Shown one piece after another: positions 29,470 through 37,985 of a DNA stretch of 64,000 bases. Numbering within the stretch: position 1 is the stretch's first letter; every line of letters starts with the position of its first letter. A model generated the notes under the pieces. That model was not told the DNA's origin. It ran no database searches and saw nothing but the letters and a program-made list of their open reading frames with translations. The stretch comes from Nonomuraea muscovyensis (GTDB lineage: Bacteria > Actinomycetota > Actinomycetes > Streptosporangiales > Streptosporangiaceae): positions 372,001 to 436,000 of the forward strand of contig NZ_JACHJB010000002.1 of the NCBI RefSeq assembly GCF_014207745.1, read 5' to 3'. The position numbers were made by a program, and so were the translations under genes.

Positions 29470-30675
29470 TCAGATTTCCTTGACGAAGACGATGGCGTCG
29501 GTCTGGCCGGTGGTGGCCGGGTCGAGGGGGAGGTAGGTGTGGTCGGCCGGGACGCGGGGCGTTGGCTTCCGGTCGAGGACTGCGGTGAGGCGGACGGGAT
29601 CGATGACCGCGCGGGCGTCAGGGAGGGCCGACAGCAGCCCTTCGAGGGTGTCGGGCTGGGGGACGTCGGAGCCGCGGGTGCCGAAGGTGGTCGCGGCGAA
29701 GGCGTACTGGTCGCCGAGGCGTGTGCCGACGATCGCCCCCGCGCTCCACCACTCCAGCGTCCGGCCTGCCAGGGGGCCCCAGCCTTCCGGCAGCAGCCAC
29801 CGGCTCTTGTCTTTTTGCAGGTGGCGGTTGTGGGCGAAGGCGAGGGTGGGGCCGCGACGGGCCTCGCGGTCGATGATGGCGTCGAGGTTGTCGGCCATCA
29901 TCGCATCGCGCAGGCACATCAGCGTGCCGACGCGGGTGGCCGCGGTGTCGGCCATGCCGGCGTGGTAGCGCAGGAGTCCGGCGGCGGTGCGGGCGTACAG
30001 GTCGGCGCGCCACCGGTCGTCGGGGGAGGTGGCGGCCGTCAGGTGGGGGGTGTGTGCGGTGAGCAGCGCGCGCAGGTCGTCGGCGATCAGGCGCAGTTCG
30101 CGGGCCTCGGGGGTGCGGCCGACGGACTGGGTGGGATCCGTCGTGGCGGCCGGGTTGGTCCAGCGCTGGTCGGGGCCGAGCAGCGCGTCGAGGGTCTCGC
30201 GGCTCCAGGCCAGATCGAGGTGGGCGGCGAGGTAGTCGTGCAGTGCGGTCAAAGCTGGGCGGGGGCCGGCGGGGCCGGTCATTTCCAGGGGGCCGTCGAA
30301 GCCGTAGAAGTGGAGTCGCTCGCGCGGCGGACGCTGCTCGTTGTAGGCGCGCATCCAGCGCAGGAGCTCGCGGTTGGCGGGTGAGGCGCCGAGGTGGTGG
30401 CCGAAGCCAAGGCTCATCGCGTCGTCGAGGGTCCCGATGCCGTCGGTGATGTACGCGTCGGCGGCCAGGGCCGACAAGCAGTCGCTCTCCAAGATGATCG
30501 AGCGGTAGCCCTCGTATTCGACGAGGTGGCGGAAGAGCTCGTTGCGCAGTTCGAGGAAGGCCTCGACGCCGTGGGTGGGCTCGCCGAGGCCGAGCAGCCG
30601 GGTGGCGGGGGACAGGAGCGCGGTGAGGGCACCGCCGGTGAAGGGACGTGCAGCGTCCCGGATCGAGACCGTCAT
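29470..30675 (-). CDS. Erythromycin esterase-family protein
   Basis: 401 aa. The signature elements are LLGLGEPTHGVEAFLELRNE, IILESD, FGFGHHL-like LGFGHHLGAS, and FAHNRHLQKDKSRW with the conserved histidine. In EreA/EreB these catalyse macrolide lactone opening by metal-free hydrolysis, but many actinobacterial members have other or unknown substrates. The start codon has GAAGG upstream. It appears monocistronic; the 185 bp to the next gene hold only a possible promoter. Confidence 0.87.
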   Translation of the reverse strand: MTVSIRDAARPFTGGALTALLSPATRLLGLGEPTHGVEAFLELRNELFRHLVEYEGYRSIILESDCLSALAADAYITDGIGTLDDAMSLGFGHHLGASPANRELLRWMRAYNEQRPPRERLHFYGFDGPLEMTGPAGPRPALTALHDYLAAHLDLAWSRETLDALLGPDQRWTNPAATTDPTQSVGRTPEARELRLIADDLRALLTAHTPHLTAATSPDDRWRADLYARTAAGLLRYHAGMADTAATRVGTLMCLRDAMMADNLDAIIDREARRGPTLAFAHNRHLQKDKSRWLLPEGWGPLAGRTLEWWSAGAIVGTRLGDQYAFAATTFGTRGSDVPQPDTLEGLLSALPDARAVIDPVRLTAVLDRKPTPRVPADHTYLPLDPATTGQTDAIVFVKEI

Positions 30676-30860
30676 ACCTTCGACCGTATCGTTGAACCCA
30701 CGGTGTAAACTTTGACGGCATTTACGGCTGTTGATGAGAGCATACCTTCAAAATACGGTTGCGGGGCCATCGATCCGGTGCGCGGCCATCCCGTCACACA
30801 GGTGCCGTTGCAGGAGTGAGGCACGTTGCCGCCTGCCCGCGGGATGTCGGCCGTTGGAGC

Positions 30861-31916
30861 TCACTGGACGCTCCAGGCCTCCTTTCGCGGCGGATAGGCG
30901 AAGGTCTGGGTATCGGCCCAGTCCTCTCCGACGACGCGGTAGTCGTGCGCGGCTTCGCTAGCGGTGTGGTCGCGGCCGATGTCGACCGTGTCGGCGGTCG
31001 ACCAGACGCCGTTGACCTTGTGCTCCACGGTGTAGAGAAACTCGTTGAAGCCCGAGGAGGACACGCACGTGTTGACGATGGTGAGCGAGCGTCGCCCCGT
31101 CGTCAGATTCGGCGGGATGGTGACGACCTGGTCTCTCCACTTGTAGATGCCGTCCTCAGGCAGCGGTCGCCATTGCGCGGCCGGAGTGCCGTCAACGGTG
31201 ATGGTGGCATGTTGCAGACCGACGCCCACATCCAGCCGGCGGATCAGCCGTACGCCCGTATTGGCCGGGTTGACGGTCACGGTGAACCGGCTCGACCCGC
31301 CACGAGGGAACGCACGACCATCGTCACTGACGATGTGGGCGGGATTCACGATGTGGTCAGGCACCTCTTCGGAGGCGCCGCGTTGTGGCGTCGCCCCCTG
31401 GGCGATGACGACGACGCTCAGGATGACCGCCGTCGGCACGGCCACCGCTGTGAGCAGGGCGGCTTGGCGCCAACGTCGGCCGGCGGCACGTGCCGTCCCC
31501 GTGTCGTCAGGTGTGGCCAAGACCTGGGCAGCGAGCGGCGTGCCAGGGGAGGACTCGACACCGTGATTCTCCCTGGACCCGGCGGGCATCTGATTGACAC
31601 GCACCCGCTCCCACGCCCGTTCCCACGCCGGGAGTTGATGCTCGGGGACGCGGCATCCCCGAAGGAACGCCACCATCACCGCCTTCTTGGGGAAGCGCCG
31701 ACCGGCCAGCATGTCGGCGCAGGTAGTGCGTGGCAGTCGCGTTCCGCCCGCCCTGTCCGCCCGTGTCTGAAGCTCTCGAAGTGACACGTCGGCTCGCACG
31801 AACTGCTCGGCCAGCAGTTTCACCAGGTCCTCGTGACAGGTCACCGACTCCAGCCCACCCCCGGTCGCCTCTCCTGTAGGCCGAGGGTCATGGTCGCCTT
31901 GAGGGGCCTTGCTCAT
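30861..31916 (-). CDS. Membrane-anchored protein with N-terminal HTH-like domain and extracellular domain
   Basis: 351 aa. Residues 24-110 form an HTH-like domain of the kind found in actinobacterial XRE-type proteins (LVKLLAEQFVRADVSLRELQ, then MLAGRRFPKKAVMVAFLRGC). A single membrane helix (LLTAVAVPTAVILSVVVIA) follows near residue 150. The outer C-terminal domain (about 190-345) is beta-rich and contains RRLDVGVGLQHATITVDG. I do not recognise a ligand. The layout suggests a signal-sensing regulator or membrane-tethered protein. It diverges from two small secreted proteins across a 272-bp gap. Confidence 0.7.
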   Translation of the reverse strand: MSKAPQGDHDPRPTGEATGGGLESVTCHEDLVKLLAEQFVRADVSLRELQTRADRAGGTRLPRTTCADMLAGRRFPKKAVMVAFLRGCRVPEHQLPAWERAWERVRVNQMPAGSRENHGVESSPGTPLAAQVLATPDDTGTARAAGRRWRQAALLTAVAVPTAVILSVVVIAQGATPQRGASEEVPDHIVNPAHIVSDDGRAFPRGGSSRFTVTVNPANTGVRLIRRLDVGVGLQHATITVDGTPAAQWRPLPEDGIYKWRDQVVTIPPNLTTGRRSLTIVNTCVSSSGFNEFLYTVEHKVNGVWSTADTVDIGRDHTASEAAHDYRVVGEDWADTQTFAYPPRKEAWSVQ

Positions 31917-32188
31917 CTTTTCCCAGATCCTGCTTTCTCCTGACCGGGCCCTTCGGCCTCACCTGCTGCGGCAGACAGTGTACGAGTGATTGCTCAGCGT
32001 GTCCGAATCCGGTGGCGGAGCGTCCGGAGCCTGCCGAGTTCGGCCGAGTTCGGCCGTGGACCTGTTGGACACCCGTCGGGGGTTGTTTCGCTGTCGTGTG
32101 CCGGTAGTGATCGGGCGAGCACGTCAGGTCACTGCCGGAACCCGAGAAGACGTCGGCCCTTCGACCGGCCCGAACACAGGAGGCCCCC

Positions 32189-32482
32189 ATGCACGCACGT
32201 CGCGGACTCGCCGGGATGCTCGCCGCCACCGTTGTGGCTGCCGGCGCGTTGCTGCTACTCGGCCAGCCGGCGCACGCCGACCCCGACTGGCCCTTCCCCA
32301 ACGACTGCGACAAGAAGAACTACAGCAAGCACATGCGCTGGGGATGGCGCCAGGGCCGGATCGACTTCACCTACGACCACACGGACAACAACATCCACAA
32401 CTTCTACCGCAGCACCTGGCGGGACACCGGCGAAAAGGTCGGCAACGGCTGGGCCAGCTGCATCAACAACGGTCAGGGCTAG
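32189..32482 (+). CDS. Small secreted protein, 97 aa
   Basis: A Sec signal peptide (GLAGMLAATVVAAGALLLLG, then QPAHA) precedes a mature part of about 66 residues rich in Asp, Asn, Trp and Lys with two cysteines (NDCDKK and ASCINN), which may form one disulfide. The ATG has AGGAGG upstream. The family is not recognised. It is followed 55 bp later by a second small secreted protein. Confidence 0.72.
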   Translation: MHARRGLAGMLAATVVAAGALLLLGQPAHADPDWPFPNDCDKKNYSKHMRWGWRQGRIDFTYDHTDNNIHNFYRSTWRDTGEKVGNGWASCINNGQG

Positions 32483-32537
32483 CCCACCCGCCCGGCGTCC
32501 GCCGCCGGTGGGCGCCGGGCCACACGAAGGAGTACGC

Positions 32538-32879
32538 ATGAACCGCACATTCGGCCGAAAGGCATTCCTGGCCGCCCTCTCCGCGCCCATCCTGGGACTC
32601 ACGCTGTCCGGGCCGGCGACCGGGGAGGCCGGCGCCGTGAGGACCGACGGTCCTTGCTATGTGGTGGACATCAACGTCGGCGAGCGGCAGGGGGCTCGCT
32701 CGATCTGCCCACCCGGCACGTGGATGCACTGGCATCAGGTGCACGTCCGCTGCAGATTCATCGCCGAACCCACCGAGCATGGGCCCATGGTCGGCGCCAC
32801 CAGCGTGTCGGAGGTGTTCTGCCAGAAACCCCACTACCGCGTCCGGTCCTGGAACACCCAGGGGCCCGATCACCCGTGA
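32538..32879 (+). CDS. Small secreted protein, 113 aa
   Basis: The signal peptide is AFLAALSAPILGLTLSGPAT. The mature part has four cysteines (GPCYV, SICPP, VRCRF, VFCQK), which would allow two disulfides. GAAGGAG lies upstream of the ATG. I do not recognise the family. It is probably co-transcribed with the 97-residue secreted protein just upstream. Confidence 0.72.
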   Translation: MNRTFGRKAFLAALSAPILGLTLSGPATGEAGAVRTDGPCYVVDINVGERQGARSICPPGTWMHWHQVHVRCRFIAEPTEHGPMVGATSVSEVFCQKPHYRVRSWNTQGPDHP

Positions 32880-33380
32880 GTCCACCGTTCGGCGACGATC
32901 GCCGCCGAACGCGCCCGGCTCGCCCGGAGAACTGCCGCACCCCGTACCGAAAATCTGCTGTCGCCGTAGTAGACATTCGCTGCTGTGGGTACTATGGTTT
33001 CTGACATCGCAAGGAACGGATCCACCGGGCAGCAGAAGTAGTTACCGGCATCACGACGAACTGCCCGGAGCAGGGTGAAGCCAAAGATTGACGGCAGAAG
33101 GTCGGACGTGACGGGCCAGCGCAGTGGTAAGGGGCCCAGAGCGTGGACGCGCTGCCGAAGGTGAAGTTGGACAACTGGTCCGGAAGAGAGATGAAGGGAG
33201 TGTTGACGCCATCGGGATCGCCCGTTGCCGGCTGAGTCTCGCCGCTCGGGTACCGCAGTTCCACAGATTGGAAGGTGGTCTACGGTCACGCATCCGCGAT
33301 CCGCGCATCATCGCCACTCGGTACGGCGAATGCGGAAACAGTAAGCCGGCCGAAGGCCGGTAGATGGTGTTGAACTCTTC
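32880..33380. other. Gene-poor stretch
   Basis: About 500 bp with no frame I can support. It contains several AT-richer points, for example around 32990-33010 (CTATGGTTTCTGACAT), that could hold the promoter for the MerR-like gene downstream, which would then have a long leader. Confidence 0.4.
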
Positions 33381-33411
33381 GGGGCCTCGGCGCAACAGGC
33401 GCCGGGGCCCC
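33381..33411 (+). promoter_or_regulatory. Strong hairpin in the leader of the MerR-like gene
   Basis: A 13-bp GC stem (GGGGCCTCGGCGC / GCGCCGGGGCCCC, one G-U-type mismatch) with loop AACAG ends 24 bp before the start codon. It may be an attenuator or translation-control structure; a simple terminator is also possible. Confidence 0.5.
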
Positions 33412-33435
33412 CTGTGCGCGTACGGAAAGGAATGT

Positions 33436-33807
33436 ATGGATCAACGTCGCTCGGCTGCCGAGGGTGACACGCTCGCTCACGGCAGGATTACCGATACGGC
33501 CGAAGACCGGTTCGACGATGAGGACTACCCCGCCTACAGCATGGGCACGGCCGCCGAGATGCTCGGCGTCACCCCCACGTTCCTGCGGGCTCTGGGCGCC
33601 GCCCACCTGATCGAGCCGAGACGCTCCAGCGGTGGGCACCGCCGCTACTCCCGCTACCAACTGCGCCTGGCCGCGCGCGCACGGGAACTCGTCGACCAGG
33701 GCACCCCCGTGGAAGCCGCCTGCCGGATCATCATCTTGGAAGACCAGCTCGCCGAAGCGCTGCGCATCAACGCCGAATACGAACGCGAGCGCACGGCCGG
33801 AGACTGA
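33436..33807 (+). CDS. MerR-family-like transcriptional regulator
   Basis: 123 aa. The start is an ATG with AAAGG upstream. The DNA-binding part is YSMGTAAEMLGVTPTFLRAL, then LIEPRRSSGGHRRYSRYQ. A short helical tail (QGTPVEAACRIIILEDQL) replaces the longer effector domains of metal or drug sensors, and no metal-binding cysteines are seen. It is likely a stress or developmental regulator of the short MerR type common in actinobacteria. Confidence 0.87.
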   Translation: MDQRRSAAEGDTLAHGRITDTAEDRFDDEDYPAYSMGTAAEMLGVTPTFLRALGAAHLIEPRRSSGGHRRYSRYQLRLAARARELVDQGTPVEAACRIIILEDQLAEALRINAEYERERTAGD

Positions 33808-34538
33808 CACGGCGGCTTCGTTGCCCTGCGGCCTGGTCTCCGACCGCGCTGACCAGGCCCAGCCCGAGACGCATCACCGCCGCCACATCGTCGACGCGAT
33901 CCCGACATCCGCAGTCACGGTCTTGTCCAGGTAGGCGGCCGGCCTGGTCCAGTCGGGCGGCCATGAGATCGCGTTCCGCCCGCTGGTGATGACCTGCACG
34001 CCCGAGCCGCTTGCGCCGCGTCGGGCATCAGCATGAGGCGCGCGTGGACGGGCGGGTCGGTCTTCAGATGAGCGACCACGGCGGGGAGGGCCTGCGGCAC
34101 GACGACGAGCACCAGCCGGTCCAGCAGGTGAGTCATCGCGAGGGACGGCAACGCGGTCGCGGGTTCGCCGTACCCACCCGCCAAAGCCGAGCTCGGCAGG
34201 AGCCTGAACAACAGGGGGCGTCGCCGCGGGCTCGCCGTCGCAGCCGACGGCCGCAGCTCAGGCACCGACGCGGCTCCTCCACGAACCGCATACCGGGTTC
34301 CGAGACGGGCTCTCCAAGGGCTTGCCTGACGGTCAGGTCGAGGGCATGACGCCCCTGCCGGCGAGGGATCCGGCTGACGGCGGCCAGGCTGGGCCGTTCG
34401 CGAGGCGGGCTGACCAGCAAGGTGAGTCTCCGCCGACCGGCGCAGCCGTCCGCTGTCCTTCGTCCTCCAGCTGGGATCTTCGATGGTCGGGCCCCGGGAC
34501 ACGGCGGACGCTCCGGACGCCGTGTCCTCTGCTCGCGG
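33808..34538 (-). other. Gene-poor stretch with a decayed zinc-finger protein
   Basis: About 730 bp. The minus strand near 34180-34270 encodes RRCLSCGRRLRRRARGDAPC, then CSGSCRARLWR, a CxxC...CxxxC pattern like the small zinc-finger proteins found in actinobacterial mobile elements (compare 41560-42024). No start, stop or continuous frame fits a whole protein. Nothing else is identifiable. Confidence 0.35.
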
Positions 34539-34850
34539 TCAGCCGCCGGTGCCGAAGATGGTCGCGATCATGCCACGCACGGCGGCGAGCTGCTCGTCCG
34601 GCAGATCGCCGACCTTAGACTTGAGGCGGACGGCCGCCACGGTGCTGATGCGGTCCACCATGGCGGCGCGGCCCTCACCGACGTCGACCACGAACGCAGT
34701 GAGGGCGTGCGCCATGTCGGCGGCCTCGACGTGCGCGGTGAGCACGTTGTCGCCGTAGAGCGTGTGGTAGAAGTCGCCGGACACGACCAGGCGCACCTCG
34801 TCGCGGTCGCCGAACTGGACGGTCCACAGCTCGCCGAATCGGTGGCTCAC
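34539..34850 (-). CDS. Type II toxin, MazF/PemK-like
   Basis: 103 aa. It begins FGELWTVQFGDRDEVRLVVS, then DFYHTLYGDNVLTAHVE, matching the beta-barrel start of MazF/PemK/CcdB-fold toxins, which usually cleave mRNA. The C-terminal helix contains LPDEQLAAVRGMIATIF. It overlaps the antitoxin gene upstream by 4 bp, the standard order of antitoxin then toxin. The pair sits beside a tyrosine recombinase, as in stabilised islands. Confidence 0.75.
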   Translation of the reverse strand: MSHRFGELWTVQFGDRDEVRLVVSGDFYHTLYGDNVLTAHVEAADMAHALTAFVVDVGEGRAAMVDRISTVAAVRLKSKVGDLPDEQLAAVRGMIATIFGTGG

Positions 34851-35104
34851 GCGGCTTCGCCGCGGTGCTCGTCAGCGGCCCGGGTGATGTCCTCGGCGGT
34901 GATGCGCTCGTCGGCCTCCTGAGCGGCGACGGCGCCGGCCCCATACACCGCGGCGCGGGCGGCCGGGGTGTGGCTGGCGGCGATCTCGCGTAGGGCGCCG
35001 CGCGCCAGGACGGCCGAGACGCTGAGCCCGTTCTCCTCCGCGTGCTTGCGGACAGCCTTCAAGATCCACGCTTCGATGCTGACGGAAGTCTTCTCCATTG
35101 CCAT
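34847..35104 (-). CDS. Antitoxin, ribbon-helix-helix type
   Basis: 85 aa, starting MAMEKTSVSIEAWILKAVRK. The N-terminal SVSIEAWILKAVRKHAEENG is a ribbon-helix-helix DNA-binding element, and the acidic C-terminal part (EADERITAEDITRAADEH) would bind the toxin. The downstream toxin gene overlaps by ATGA. TACCCG-type palindromes start at its own start codon, consistent with autoregulation. Confidence 0.75.
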   Translation of the reverse strand: MAMEKTSVSIEAWILKAVRKHAEENGLSVSAVLARGALREIAASHTPAARAAVYGAGAVAAQEADERITAEDITRAADEHRGEAA

Positions 35105-35139
35105 ACCCGGAGTGTACCCGCCGGGTATTACCCGGGGTA
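35104..35139. promoter_or_regulatory. Operator repeats of the toxin-antitoxin pair
   Basis: The stretch contains TACCCGG, the perfect palindrome TACCCG-C-CGGGTA at 35115-35127, and TTACCCGGGGTA. Several half-sites spaced about 10 bp apart are typical for RHH antitoxin binding. Confidence 0.6.
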
Positions 35140-35288
35140 GGAAGACGGCGGCATACCTCCCTCGATTTTTGTTACCGGGAATGTTCGTTCCCGCCGATAA
35201 AGCCGCTATGATCTTGCTGCTCGCCTCGCGGGAAGGGGTTCGGACGAGTTGGTGCGAACACCCCAAAAAACACAGGAAGGACTCGAAC

Positions 35289-35378
35289 GTGCCCATACGG
35301 GATCTACGGTTCGTACCTCCCGACACCGACCGTACGGCTCTCATCGCCCTCGACACGCACGCCGAGTGGGCCCGATGA
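35289..35378 (+). CDS. 29-residue coupled leader peptide upstream of integrase
   Basis: A GTG start with AGGAAGGA upstream opens a 29-codon frame (VPIRDLRFVPPDTDRTALIA, ending THAEWAR). Its TGA overlaps the ATG of the integrase (ATGA). Good ribosome site plus stop-start overlap suggest translational coupling. It is too short to assign a function and could be a remnant. Confidence 0.45.
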   Translation: MPIRDLRFVPPDTDRTALIALDTHAEWAR

Positions 35379-36538
35379 GCGAGACCCTGCCCGAGGTGGT
35401 CGCTGCGGTGGGCGTGGAAGCGCTGCCGGCCGTAGTGGCGGCCGCCGACCCGAACAAGAACCCGTACTGGACCTACCTCGACAGTCTCGACAACGCCGAA
35501 TCCCGCCGCACCATGAAGGGCTGCCTCGACCGGATCGCCCGGCTCATCGCCGGCGCGGATCCCGCCGGCGTCGACCGTGTCACGGGCAAGCCGGACCCGG
35601 CCGCGCTCGCCATCACCGGCGAGACGGTTCACTGGCACCTGCTGCGGGCCGAGCACACCCAGCACATCCGCGCCCTGATCGCCGCAGCGACCACCCGTAA
35701 GAAGGACGCCGATCCCGAGCCGTGGTCGACCGCCTACCGGAACAAGCACATCGTCGCCCTGCGCCAGGTCCTCGACCGGGCGTGGCTGCTCGGCCTCATG
35801 AACGCCGACGAACGGGACCGCGCCCAGCGCGTCGACCAGTTCGCAGGGACGCGCCTCCCCAAGGGCAAGCACCTGCCCGTCGAGCGCGTGGGGGCGCTGT
35901 TCGCGGCCTGCGACGCCGACCCCGAGGACGTCGAGGACGACGCGCACCGCGAGAGGCTGCGCCGTACGGCGTTGCGGGACGCGGCCCTGCTGGCAGCCCT
36001 GTACTCGACCGGCGCCCGCCGGTCCGAGCTGGCCGGGGTGGCGCTGGCCGACTACGACCCGGCCGACCGGTCCCTGCGCATCCGCCACGGCAAGCGGAAC
36101 AAGGAACGGTACGTCTACCTCACCTCCAGCGCGGTCAGCCGGATCGAGGCGTGGCTGACCGTCCGCGGCTCCGACCCGGGCGGCCTGTTCGCGCCGTTCA
36201 CCCCGCGTGGCGGCCACGTCCGCCGCACCCGGGCGGGCACTGTGGCGCACATGAGCGGCCAGACGGTTGGCGACGTGATCGCCAACCGCGCCGAACAAGC
36301 TGGGCTCGCCGAAGCCCCGGATGCTCACGACTTCCGTCGCACGTTCACCGGCGAACTCCTCGACGCCGGGGTGGACCTGGCCACCGCGCAGGCCCTGCTC
36401 GGGCATGCCTCCCCCGCCACCACGGCGCGGTATGACCGGCGGCCGGAGCGGGCCCGCCGTGCGGCCGTGGACAAGCTGCGCACGCCGGAGGCGACACCGC
36501 TGCCCGGAGTCGGGCGAAGAAGGGGAAACGCTACGTGA
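35375..36538 (+). CDS. Tyrosine recombinase/phage-type integrase
   Basis: 387 aa. The N-terminal SAM-like core-binding domain spans about 30-150. The catalytic residues appear in STGARRSELAGVAL (Arg), LRIRHGKRNKERYVYL (Lys), DAHDFRRTFTGELLDAG (HxxR), LLGHASPATTARYDRRP (His and nucleophile Tyr). It starts at an ATG overlapping a 29-codon upstream frame. It probably integrates a mobile element of which the adjacent toxin-antitoxin pair is part; I could not locate attachment repeats by eye. Confidence 0.92.
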   Translation: MSETLPEVVAAVGVEALPAVVAAADPNKNPYWTYLDSLDNAESRRTMKGCLDRIARLIAGADPAGVDRVTGKPDPAALAITGETVHWHLLRAEHTQHIRALIAAATTRKKDADPEPWSTAYRNKHIVALRQVLDRAWLLGLMNADERDRAQRVDQFAGTRLPKGKHLPVERVGALFAACDADPEDVEDDAHRERLRRTALRDAALLAALYSTGARRSELAGVALADYDPADRSLRIRHGKRNKERYVYLTSSAVSRIEAWLTVRGSDPGGLFAPFTPRGGHVRRTRAGTVAHMSGQTVGDVIANRAEQAGLAEAPDAHDFRRTFTGELLDAGVDLATAQALLGHASPATTARYDRRPERARRAAVDKLRTPEATPLPGVGRRRGNAT

Positions 36539-36545
36539 GGGCACT

Positions 36546-37070
36546 CCACTCGGTTCCACAGAGCGGGGGGCGGCACGGCGATCACGCCCAGGTCACGACG
36601 AGTTGGGTGTGCCGCTTGCGGAAGATCCGGCCAACGGCTGGGGCCGGCACCGTGACCTCGCCGGAGTAGAGGGTGAAGTCCGGGCCGGGGTGGTCGCGCC
36701 ATTCGCGGTCCCAGGTCTGCACGTGGTCATGGAGTTGTCGGGCGAGTTCGCCGCCCTCGCGGCCGTGTCCGTAGACGCCGAATTCCCACCGGCGCTTCTC
36801 GGCCTCGCCGTTGGGAGAATCTTCGCGGACGGTGAGGTAGGCGAAGCTATCCGGGGTGATAAGAACCGGGCAGTACCAGAGCGTCGCCAGGTCGACCGAG
36901 GTCGCCGCCCCGGTCAGGGTCTCCCCAGATCATGCCGAACCTGTCATCGAGGGAAGCGATTCGCAGGTGCATCGAGTCGAACGGCTCCCCGCCAGCGACA
37001 GTCACGCCGGTCCACAGCTCGGTCCGCTCTCCGACCAACGCCCGGTCGAGCGCGGGACCGCTCTCGATGG
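36546..37070 (-). pseudogene. C-terminal remnant of an FxLD-type RiPP methyltransferase
   Basis: The minus strand reads ELWTGVTVAGGEPFDSMHLR, then, after a frameshift near 36895, PVLITPDSFAYLTVRE, RRWEFGVYGHGREGGELARQ, then DHVQTWDREWRDHPGPDFTL. This is the C-terminal domain of protein-L-isoaspartate-methyltransferase-like enzymes that modify FxLD-type graspetides. The catalytic SAM domain is missing, cut off exactly where the SDR gene ends. Confidence 0.65.
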
Positions 37071-37888
37071 TCAGGACAGGCCGAGGGCGCGGCGGCGCAG
37101 GGTGTCGAGGGTGCGTTGGGGGAGCCAGCGGCCGAGAGTGCTCATCAGGCGGGAGCCTTTGCCGACGGGGTAGCGGACGCGGGGACGGCGTGCGGTCAAG
37201 GCGTGCAGGATGGCGCGGGCGACCACGTCGGGGGGCGAGCCGTTGCGTTCCTGTTTGAGGCCGGCGGTGGTCATGGTGCGGTAGGCGTCGCCGTAAAGTT
37301 GCCTGCCCTGTTCACCGAGCGAGGCCAGCCGGGACTCGACTTCGTCTTCGAGCTTGTCGACGGCGTCGGTGTGGATCGAGCCGGGCTCGATGAGGATCGC
37401 CTCGATGCCCCAGGGCTTGACCTCCATGCGCAGGGCGTCGTTGAGCGAGCGGATCGCGTGTTTGGAGGAGCACAGCGGTCCGCCGAAGGGCAGGGTGATC
37501 CAGCTTCCCACCGAGCCGACGGTGATGACCCGTCCGCGCGAGGCGCGTAGCAGGGGCAGCATCGCCTGGGTGACGGCGATCTGGCCGAACACGTTGACCT
37601 CGTACTGCCGGCGCAGCGCGTCCAGGGGACGAACTCCACCGGGCCGGTGACACCGATCCCGGCGTTGTTGACCAGCGCGTCCAGGTGGCCGATCCGTGCG
37701 GCGGCGTCGGCGATCCGGTCGGTGTCGGTGACGTCCAGCTTGATCGGGGTGACGGTGGGCCCGAGTGCCTCGCCGTCGGCGTCCTTGCGAACCCCGCCGT
37801 AGACGGTGAACCCCTCGCGGGCCAGTAGCAGGGCGGTGGCCCGGCCGATTCCGGTGGAGGCGCCGGTCACCAGCACTGTCTTCGACAT
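37071..37888 (-). pseudogene. Short-chain dehydrogenase/reductase with one frameshift
   Basis: The N-terminal half begins MSKTVLVTGASTGIGRATAL with the NAD(P) motif and VNNAGIGVTGPVEF. The C-terminal half (LDALRRQYEVNVFGQIAVTQ, YSxx-type CSSKHAIRSLNDAL) is in another frame. One base missing near 37630 (in GTCCCC-TGGAC) explains the break. Both halves are otherwise well conserved, so it is either a very recent pseudogene or a sequence error. It diverges from a TetR gene with shared operators. The usual YxxxK appears as SSKHA with the tyrosine replaced (CSSK). Confidence 0.85.
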
Positions 37889-37911
37889 CTTCTGGTCCTC
37901 ATTCCCGGGTT

Positions 37912-37929
37912 TGCCAACAACTGTTGGCA
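37912..37929. promoter_or_regulatory. TetR-regulon operator 1
   Basis: TGCCAACAACTGTTGGCA, a perfect palindrome. It overlaps the transcription start region of the divergent SDR gene (a CACTAT-like -10 lies just upstream of it on the minus strand). Confidence 0.75.
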
Positions 37930-37954
37930 TAGTGTTACCCCTTGCGTGCCGCGA

Positions 37955-37972
37955 TGTCAACAGTTGTTGGCC
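37955..37972. promoter_or_regulatory. TetR-regulon operator 2
   Basis: TGTCAACAGTTGTTGGCC, matching operator 1 in both arms. It is followed at once by TACACT, a likely -10 element 8 bp before the tetR ATG, so the tetR mRNA may be leaderless; no ribosome site is visible. Confidence 0.75.
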
Positions 37973-37985
37973 TACACTAGTTGGC

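Noticed and set aside
35100..36560. tRNA gene or attachment site beside the integrase
   Set aside because: I looked for a tRNA-like cloverleaf and a repeated 3' end and could not find one; absence by eye is not proof.
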